From assembly GCA_031269465.1 (NCBI GenBank), contig JAISZB010000192.1:1-48128 (forward strand): a stretch of 48,128 nucleotides of DNA, given 5' to 3'. The position numbers and the translations under genes were made by a program. Below the pieces are notes generated by a model, which had not been told where the DNA came from, did not search any database, and saw only the letters and a list, made by a program, of their open reading frames with translations. Numbering within the stretch: position 1 is the first letter of the stretch; every line of letters starts with the position of its first letter. The DNA is from Clostridiales bacterium. GTDB taxonomy: Bacteria; Bacillota; Clostridia; Lachnospirales; WQUN01. This document shows positions 42,627 through 48,128 of the stretch, piece after piece.

Positions 42627-44225
42627 ATGATGATTTTGAGCCAATTTCTTTCCAATTTTTACAAAACTCTCTTTGCTATTTTTACAGTTCCGTTCTTGCT
42701 CCTGTTTGTAAGTCTGATGCTATTCAACAATTCCACTGACAAGCTTGAACTATTGCCTCAAACAATCTCAGCGGCATTAATTTCCATTCTTCTAATGCTT
42801 CTTTGCATTGGCTTTAAAAACATGAAACCTCTTTTGCGGTTGCTACGCCGACGCTTCAATCTTTTTATGGCGCTCATTCTGATTTTAGTCTACGCCATCC
42901 AAATATGCTCCGCAGCATTCTTCTACACCAGAAACGGCTGGGACGTAGGAATTCTCTTAAACAGCGCGAAAAGCGGCTCGCCTTACATTGAGTACTTGAA
43001 CCGCTATCCAAACAACCTCCTTCTGTTTTTCATCTACAAAGCGGCAGTGGACGCCTGCAAGGCGCTTGAAATACGGGAGATAAACTTCGTCCTGTCAGCG
43101 CTGAACGCAATAATGATGGATCTCTCCATCGCAGCGGCATCTTCCGCAGTGCTCAAACTCTCGGGTTGGAAGACCGCAGCGGCGTCTCTTTTCATAATGG
43201 CGGCATTCATAGGGCTCTCGCCATGGATAATCGTGCCTTACAGCGATACTTTCTCCATGGCGTTTACATCAGGCGCTTTCGCTTTTTTCGTCTATGGCTC
43301 TCAATCGCGAAGACTGTGGCAGCGCAGCTTGCTCTTTTCCCTCTGCGGCTTGTCATCAAGCGTCGGATTCCTTCTCAAGCCCTTGTCTATAGCTCTTCTT
43401 GCCGCTTGCCTCTTCACCGTCGCCTGCTGGAAAGGAAAGCTTTTAAAGGCTAGAGTGCAAATTGCCGTAAACTTGACGCTTGCCTTCGGCATTGGAATTC
43501 TTCTCTTTAACATTTTACTGAATTTTCAAAGTGCTGTTTCTCTGGAAAAAGGGAGGGAATTTCCCCTATCTTATTGGGTCAACACCGGCTTGTCCATTAC
43601 CACGAACAGCCTCGGCGCGCATGGGTATGGGATTTACAGCGAGCAGGTCAGCAATTTGAACTCCAGCTTGGATGAAGCCTATGAACGGGACAGTTTCAAC
43701 CGGAAAATGATATCTGACAGGCTCTCCAACTTCGGGGTATTGGGCTATCTCGAGTTTTTGTCCAATAAAGCCCGCTGGGTTACATCCGAGGGAAATTTCT
43801 TCTGGGGAAAAGAGGGCGGATTCATTGATTTTTCCTTCAGAGACGACGGGAACATCCTCACGGAGCTGTTCTACCCCGGAGGCGAATTTTATAGAGCATA
43901 CCTTTACATATCGCAAGGAATTTGGATAAACGTATTTTTCCTTGCCTGCGTTTATGCCGCGCACAATTTGCGCAACCTAAAGACCCTAAGCATGCATGGC
44001 AGCGTCAGCCTCTTCAGCATTTACTTTTTAATTCTTGGCATCCTGGCGCTGGAAGGGCGTTCACGATATCTTATTAACAGCTTGCCGCTATTCTCCGCAG
44101 CCGCTTCTCAAGGCTGGGCCATATGCGCTGAGTCCACAGGCAGGCTTCTGCGCAAGAAGCGCCGTTTGAAAATTAGCATTGGCAATCCTCTGCAAGAGAA
44201 AGCTGAGCTTGAAGCTGCGAAATAA
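42627..44225 (+). CDS. Polytopic membrane protein, GT-C / TIGR03766-like
   Basis: 532 aa with about 11 to 12 hydrophobic helices. Near residue 105 it has NGWDVGILLNSA followed by YIEYLNRYPNNLLLFFIY, as in the TIGR03766-type putative membrane glycosyltransferases, where an Asp in the first outer loop is important. A central outer loop (GIYSEQVSNLNSSLDEAYER) and ARWVTSEGNFFWGKEGGF fit the lumenal substrate region. It may transfer a lipid-linked sugar to an envelope polymer. Three closely spaced starts exist (42627, 42630, and TTG at 42636); AGAAGAG is the only upstream purine tract. Confidence 0.72.
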   Translation: MMILSQFLSNFYKTLFAIFTVPFLLLFVSLMLFNNSTDKLELLPQTISAALISILLMLLCIGFKNMKPLLRLLRRRFNLFMALILILVYAIQICSAAFFYTRNGWDVGILLNSAKSGSPYIEYLNRYPNNLLLFFIYKAAVDACKALEIREINFVLSALNAIMMDLSIAAASSAVLKLSGWKTAAASLFIMAAFIGLSPWIIVPYSDTFSMAFTSGAFAFFVYGSQSRRLWQRSLLFSLCGLSSSVGFLLKPLSIALLAACLFTVACWKGKLLKARVQIAVNLTLAFGIGILLFNILLNFQSAVSLEKGREFPLSYWVNTGLSITTNSLGAHGYGIYSEQVSNLNSSLDEAYERDSFNRKMISDRLSNFGVLGYLEFLSNKARWVTSEGNFFWGKEGGFIDFSFRDDGNILTELFYPGGEFYRAYLYISQGIWINVFFLACVYAAHNLRNLKTLSMHGSVSLFSIYFLILGILALEGRSRYLINSLPLFSAAASQGWAICAESTGRLLRKKRRLKISIGNPLQEKAELEAAK

Positions 44226-44443
44226 AGAGACGGCTTTTTGCTTCCGGCATGTACAGGCTTTTTTTATACTCAAACGCATCAGCGCCGATCCTTATGCAAG
44301 CCAGAGCGGAGCAACCGACGACCGAAGTGCAAGCTTTGCTCCGAATGCGCCCGCAAGCGGGCGCTGCGGAAATGGAGCCGCCTGCGGGAGGGCGGCAACC
44401 TAGGGCTTTGGCAAAGGAGCAGTGAATCAATCTGATTTCAAGC
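44226..44443. other. GC-rich intergenic stretch with hairpins
   Basis: Contains a perfect palindrome GCGCCCGCAAGCGGGCGC (44347-44364) and further GC stems, with composition unlike its AT-richer neighbours. Frames such as RRPKCKLCSECARKRALRKW have no ribosome site. No gene is called. Confidence 0.4.
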
Positions 44444-44875
44444 ATGAATTCCCAATGGAAGGGTTCGCCTCCGCCCAGGCTCTCGAAGCAGGATTCAAAA
44501 AGCCGCATTGAATTGTTTTATGCATTTTTCCCAGCTGATTCGGGCGCTGGGGAAGAGGGCGCTGGGGAAGAGCAAGCCCGCTCGCTAGACGAGAAATTAA
44601 AGCCGGCCCTTTCGCGTTTGCGAGGCTCTTATTCTGAAGGGCGAACGGGATTCATCAAGTTCCTGCGGTATATTGCGCTTGTTGCGCCGCAATGCTTCCG
44701 ATGGGTTTCAAGAAGCATGCCGAAGCCTAATGCTGAAAAATCAAGATTAAATAGTATATGGATAAAGCATTGGCGCATCCATTCGCGGGCCGGCATGAGT
44801 TGGCGTTTCTCCGGCATCAGGCGATACGCCGATGAATTTTATTCCGAAAGGGTGATCCCATATGGAACCAGGTGA
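44444..44875 (+). CDS. Doubtful 143-aa reading frame
   Basis: Open from ATG 44444 to 44875, overlapping the next gene by 14 bases. It contains an in-frame 15-bp tandem repeat (GGGCGCTGGGGAAGA twice, about 44544-44573) encoding GAGEEGAGEE. The rest is rich in Arg, Ser and Trp without domains. No ribosome site is visible. It may be a decayed gene or non-coding; no function can be proposed. Confidence 0.22.
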   Translation: MNSQWKGSPPPRLSKQDSKSRIELFYAFFPADSGAGEEGAGEEQARSLDEKLKPALSRLRGSYSEGRTGFIKFLRYIALVAPQCFRWVSRSMPKPNAEKSRLNSIWIKHWRIHSRAGMSWRFSGIRRYADEFYSERVIPYGTR

Positions 44876-46187
44876 AGCGCTGAAAGCGCTGGTTGCGGAA
44901 AGAGGAAAGGAAATCCTGTTGAACGTTCGGAGCGTTCACAGCCATTTGATGGATTGCAGAATAGAGTCTCAATATCGCACTCAGATTAAACTGTTTTTGA
45001 ATACGGCGGGGCTTAGGGCGATTATACAATCCTTGCCGCGCACGCCAAGCCGGGTCGAGCAGCGCCAGGCGATCATTCGCGCCGCTGATGACACGGGGTA
45101 TCCGGAAGACATAGTACATAGGGCGGCTCAGTGGATTTTTGCCGCATTGGGGCTGGAATCGGACATTTATGCGCCGGGCGGCTTATCCGCGCCGACAAAT
45201 CAAATCGCTAGGCCTGTTCAGGCTGTGAATACGCCAGCGCAAACAAGCATGGAAGCAACGTTGGCAGATCGCGGCAACAGCGTAGGAAACATTGTTAATG
45301 AAGGTTTAGTTGCGCTAAGGGATGGATGGATATACTACACTTCCTGTTATAACAATGCCAATGCCAATGCCTATAACAGTACCGTCGGCCTTTGGAAATT
45401 TCGCGCTGGTGGCAGCGAAAGAAAGCTGATACAGTCCGGTGAATATAGAGATGTTAATGTTATAGGTGGTTGGATTTACTGTATTAAAGTAGAAAGAAAA
45501 GTTAAATATGATGATATAGATGTCTATCATCTTCTGTGCAAAACCCGTTGCGACGGCAGCGACTTCGAGGTACTTGATAGCGGAGCTGCCGCTTACAATT
45601 ATATTAATGTTGTTGGGGAATGGGTTTATTACTCATGCCATTACAACAAATACAGCAAAAATGACGTCAGCAGCGGCCTTTACAAAATCAAGACAGACGG
45701 TCGATATAAGACTAAAATAAGCGATGATTTCGGCCACTTTACCAATGTAGTTGATGAATGGATTTATTACTCTAAAGCAGATGATAATTTTAAGCTCTAT
45801 AGAATCCGTACAGATGGATATGGCAGGACTAAGTTAAGCGATGACATATGCGGAGAAATAAATGTCAATGCCGATTGGATATACTACAGCAACGGTGGCG
45901 GCATCTTTAAAATCCGTTTGAATGGCGCAGAGCGAGTGAAAATAATCGATGCTCGTTGCTCATCTATAAATGTAGCGGACGGTTGGGTATATTACAGGGG
46001 AGACGGCTGCAAGCTCTATAAAGTTCGAGTAGATGGCAGTTTCAGGACAAAGCTGACAGAACACTATATACGTAGATTTAATCTTGCCGGCGACTGGGTG
46101 TATTACATAATCGAGAGAAATCCTGACCTTTACAAAATCCGCACCAATGGCACCGACCGCATCCTCGTTCACAAATTTGCAATATAA
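44862..46187 (+). CDS. Helical N-domain plus DUF5050-type beta-propeller protein
   Basis: 441 aa; AAAGGGTG lies seven bases before the ATG. Residues 1 to about 102 form a helical domain (FLNTAGLRAIIQSLP, GYPEDIVHRAAQWIFAALGL) that in Clostridia is found in front of varied modules. A Pro/Thr linker follows. From about 145 to 441 a 35-45 residue unit recurs, of form INV-x2-(D/E)WIYY...LYKIRTDG-x-x-R-T-K-L, as in WVYYSCHYNKY, SGLYKIKTDGRYKTKI, WIYYSKADDNF and KLYRIRTDGYGRTKL. DUF5050 units fold as propeller blades. There is no signal peptide, so it is probably cytosolic. Function unknown. Confidence 0.82.
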   Translation: MEPGEALKALVAERGKEILLNVRSVHSHLMDCRIESQYRTQIKLFLNTAGLRAIIQSLPRTPSRVEQRQAIIRAADDTGYPEDIVHRAAQWIFAALGLESDIYAPGGLSAPTNQIARPVQAVNTPAQTSMEATLADRGNSVGNIVNEGLVALRDGWIYYTSCYNNANANAYNSTVGLWKFRAGGSERKLIQSGEYRDVNVIGGWIYCIKVERKVKYDDIDVYHLLCKTRCDGSDFEVLDSGAAAYNYINVVGEWVYYSCHYNKYSKNDVSSGLYKIKTDGRYKTKISDDFGHFTNVVDEWIYYSKADDNFKLYRIRTDGYGRTKLSDDICGEINVNADWIYYSNGGGIFKIRLNGAERVKIIDARCSSINVADGWVYYRGDGCKLYKVRVDGSFRTKLTEHYIRRFNLAGDWVYYIIERNPDLYKIRTNGTDRILVHKFAI

Positions 46188-46264
46188 GTGCAATTGAGCT
46201 TCACCGCCAAGATGAAAGTTGTCTAGCATTGAATCTTAGCGGCTGATTTTATCAAATCCCGCAT

Positions 46265-46330
46265 GTGTTTTTATACCAAAACTGCCTATTTTGGATCTGG
46301 GCTGTTACAGCGAGTGCGAAATGCCTGGTA
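46265..46330. repeat. Family B/A fragment downstream of the DUF5050 gene
   Basis: TGCCTATTTTGGATCTGGGC, then TTACAGCGAGTGCGAAATGC matches a left arm and half centre of the palindromic families; the right half is missing. Confidence 0.5.
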
Positions 46331-46420
46331 TTCCACGCCTAATCGCGTTGCGTCCTGCCTTTAGTTTTCATACTGGCATGCAATCTTCAAGCCATGGAGT
46401 ACATGGAGTAGTTCCGTCCT

Positions 46421-46573
46421 GTGTGGGACACTCTCAGAGAGAACGAACAGTTTGTGCTGCCTGAGTTTTATCTGAACGACGACGACAGGCAGATTGATGC
46501 TATCCGCAACATCTTCGGCCGCTTCCACATCGAGCGTTCATCTATACTGATAATATCAAAGTTTTATCAAGAC
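46421..46573 (+). pseudogene. Phage-like gene fragment, product unknown
   Basis: A plus-strand frame reads TLRENEQFVLPEFYLNDDDR followed by AIRNIFGRFHIERSS, then runs into a terminator-like hairpin. It has a protein-like composition but no ribosome site and no complete domain. Its position just before an HNH gene start suggests a prophage remnant. Confidence 0.3.
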
Positions 46574-46610
46574 GCAAAAGCCTTTGGAGCAAACGCTCCG
46601 AGGGTTTTTG
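46574..46610 (+). terminator. Terminator-like hairpin upstream of the HNH fragment
   Basis: CAAAAGCCTTTGGAGC pairs with GCTCCGAGGGTTTTTG, with small internal mismatches, around an AAAC loop. The inner stem is GGAGC/GCTCC. Five T residues lie at the 3' side. Confidence 0.5.
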
Positions 46611-46629
46611 CATGCCCGGAGGCGACGAA

Positions 46630-46725
46630 ATGCCAAAGAAACCCAAGCGACCGTATTTTTATCCTGGCTGTCCCGAATTGACGGAGGGCAGGTATTGCGC
46701 GGAGCATCAGAGGTTGGCTGACTAA
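46630..46725 (+). pseudogene. N-terminal fragment of a phage HNH endonuclease
   Basis: 31 residues: MPKKPKRPYFYPGCPELTEG then RYCAEHQRLAD and stop. This matches the zinc-binding N-terminus (CxxC...C..H) common to phage-packaging HNH nucleases, whose catalytic HNH part should follow but is missing. GGAGG lies nine bases upstream. The fragment ends exactly where a PIN gene relic on the other strand ends, marking a recombination junction. Confidence 0.6.
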
Positions 46726-47118
46726 CAATAATAAATCCGCCTCTTCAGACCGTTGTCAAAAGGGCGGCAAGCAAAAATTGCGCCTCCGCCATCGGTTTTT
46801 GGATAATCTAAATCAAGGCGAGGGAAATCCTTGTACCCGGCCAGAATCACATCAATCCCGCTGACGATCACAGCGTTAAGTATAGCTTGGTCTTTTGGGT
46901 CTGGGATAAGCTTCTCCGCTTCCTCAACAGAGGGAATCAGTTCATAGGACTAAACCGCGAGAATATCCGTCATCTTGCGTTTCATCACTTCTCGCATCTC
47001 GGTCACTTTGCGGTAGCAAAGAATCAATTCGTGGTTGGCGGCGACATAAAGTTACGCTTTGGCGCTTTTGAATTTCTGGATCACATCGCTGACAGCATGA
47101 TGCTCGTATCCACAAGGA
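46722..47118 (-). pseudogene. PIN-domain toxin gene relic
   Basis: On the minus strand ILVDTSIMLSAM (PIN first aspartate), ANHELILCYRKVTEMREVMK, and AEKLIPDPKDQAILNAVIVS with GIDVILAGYKDFPRLDLDYP (later acidic residues of the PIN site) form a typical VapC-like toxin. Stops and a frame change interrupt it at least three times. The antitoxin-like frame lies directly upstream in the same orientation, as in type II toxin-antitoxin pairs. Confidence 0.72.
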
Positions 47119-47121
47119 TTA

Positions 47122-47253
47122 TCACATCCAGCTTTCCCCGTTGCAAACCTCGTCAACCAGCCTTTGAACATCTTCCTCGTCACTTAAGCCGAGTCGCTTG
47201 GCAACGCCCTGCATTACCATCTCGCATGCGGCAGACTGGAGGGGTTCACTCAA
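47122..47253 (-). CDS. Antitoxin-like 43-aa protein paired with the PIN relic
   Basis: An open minus-strand frame, TTG start suggested, reads SEPLQSAACEMVMQGVAKRL then GLSDEEDVQRLVDEVCNGES and ends in WM. The helical core MQGVAKRLGLSDEEDV resembles antitoxins that accompany PIN toxins. It ends four bases before the toxin relic begins. No good ribosome site, and the upstream part may be missing, so it could be a fragment. Confidence 0.45.
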   Translation of the reverse strand: MSEPLQSAACEMVMQGVAKRLGLSDEEDVQRLVDEVCNGESWM

Positions 47254-47426
47254 TGGATCGCCTACTTTCGATATAATGCGCCGGCTTGAGACTCCAAACG
47301 CAATTATATCCTATTGGAGGCGTTTTTGCCATAACCATTTATGCCCTAGCTGCATTTGGCATCGCCACCGCTTTTTTCGCTCTCCCCAGCATAGCGGGGG
47401 GTTTATGTTTGTTGCTAATTATAGCC

Positions 47427-47800
47427 AATAGGACTGTAACGCATTTAAGGCTGTCTTCACTCAGAGACGCCGTGGAAGCGGCGGTCGTGCAGGTTGTCGG
47501 AGACTTCGGCGAGGCGGCAGGGGACTTCTTCAAAAGCGCCAACCGGCGAGAACGGCCGGGAGTTCACGGATCCGGTGGACGCCGTGGAGCGCGCCGTCTA
47601 TTTCCACCATCCCCATTCAAGCTTCGAGAAGGGGGCCAGCGAGCGCCACAGCGGGCTTCTGCGCCGCTTCGTGGAAAAAGGGAGAAGCGCGGGCGGCATG
47701 TCCGCGTCGCTTTACGCCAAGGCGGCGGACTGGAACAACAACCTTTCTAGGAAAATACTGGGTTGCATGTCTTCGGCGGAAATGTTTGAGAGAGAGGTCC
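47427..47800 (+). pseudogene. IS30-family transposase C-terminal relic
   Basis: Two frames join near 47535. The first reads RLSSLRDAVEAAVVQVVGDF then FFKSA. The second is KAPTGENGREFTDP, AVYFHHPHSSFEKGASERHS, GLLRRFVEKGRSAGGM and WNNNLSRKILGCMSSAEMFE. This matches the IS30 DDE core, in which DNGxEF is the second acid (here changed to ENGREF) and WERGxNE the third (here FEKGASE). The N-terminal part and inverted repeats are absent. The changed catalytic residue and the frameshift show that it is dead. Confidence 0.8.
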
Positions 47801-47915
47801 TCAAAACAGCGCAAGGGGCGGCGCGGCTCCTTCGCTTCCATCAGACCTCGCTCCAGCGTCTCTCGGAGGAAAAACATTCCTGTGGCATCTGTTGCATTTG
47901 ATTTTGCAATTAATA

Positions 47916-48037
47916 TGCCGCTTTTCATCAAATGTTCCTTTTTTGGAGCTTGATTATCCATATTGAAAGGTGCGAAATGCATTTCGCACTCGCTGTATAA
48001 TCAAGCTCAAAAAAAGGCAGTTTAGTACGAAAATACA
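47916..48037. mobile_element. Family A element with a shortened centre (copy A10)
   Basis: The left arm TGCCGCTTTTCATCAAATG continues TTCCTTTTTTGGAGCTTGAT. The centre is GGTGCGAAATGCATTTCGCA, lacking the CCGATATCGG core of longer copies. The right arm is CTCGCTGTATAATCAAGCTC, then AAAAAAAGGCAG; the outer right end is eroded. Confidence 0.75.
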
Positions 48038-48128
48038 TTTTATGGACATTTGTCCATGCCTCAAATACACAAATGGCTTAATATTTTCATCCTTAGTGGT
48101 GAAGCGAAGCTTCATAGGGGTTTATATG

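Noticed and set aside
481..48037. Dispersed repeats as a CRISPR array
   Set aside because: The repeats are 100-130 bp palindromes with TA flanks, far apart, in both orientations and of varying sequence; there are no regular spacers or cas genes.

Overview
The window looks like a chromosomal segment of an anaerobic, probably endospore-forming Clostridia-type Bacillota. The reasons are strong AGGAGG-type ribosome sites, a spore photoproduct lyase homologue, the two-subunit [4Fe-4S] serine dehydratase, FeoA/FeoB, clostridial-type OYE-like Fe-S flavoenzymes, and a DUF5050 protein. Base composition is mixed, with GC-rich islands of decayed DNA among more balanced genes. I saw no rRNA, tRNA or CRISPR array.

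Layout. 1-3.2 kb: a decaying Rpn-type nuclease gene cut by a palindromic element, a DUF4143 ATPase with a consensus promoter, and GC-rich gene debris. 3.5-15.1 kb: a divergent PucR-type regulator facing a probable catabolic cluster: ThDP enzyme, zinc alcohol dehydrogenase (with an in-frame stop), APC permease, two OYE-like flavin/Fe-S/FAD enzymes and an SDR. 15.4-23.8 kb: a PsiE-like membrane protein, a six-unit poly-HAMP chemoreceptor that seems to start at AUU, a 49-aa protein coupled to a zinc-ribbon/TPR membrane protein, an unknown small protein, and sdaAB. 23.8-25.1 kb: mobile debris, including a TnpB relic, that separates sdaAB from sdaAA. 25.1-28.1 kb: sdaAA, a CPBP protease and a cell-wall amidase. 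28.9-30.6 kb: an overlapping nucleosidase/SPL pair. 31-35.4 kb: a DUF4870 protein, aroB, lspA, a RluD-type synthase and an orphan OmpR-type regulator. 35.5-36.8 kb: metY with a structured leader. 37-38.3 kb: decayed small genes. 38.6-41.2 kb: feoA and feoB, separated by repeats. 42.1-46.2 kb: a short flavodoxin, a GT-C-like membrane protein and a DUF5050 propeller protein. 46.4-48.1 kb: a graveyard of phage HNH, PIN toxin, antitoxin and IS30 pieces.

The most striking global property is two families of short palindromic, TA-flanked elements (called A and B here) scattered through almost every intergenic gap. They are MITE-like. Removing one family A element plus one TA from the rpn-like gene restores its reading frame, which is direct evidence of past transposition. 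Other copies separate the genes of serine dehydratase and of Feo, and one supplies the feoA stop codon. No cognate transposase is visible here.

Functionally, the 3.5-15.1 kb cluster suggests uptake of an amino-acid-like or organic-acid compound followed by enoate-type reduction, alcohol/keto oxidoreduction and ThDP-dependent C-C chemistry. The substrate cannot be read from the sequence.
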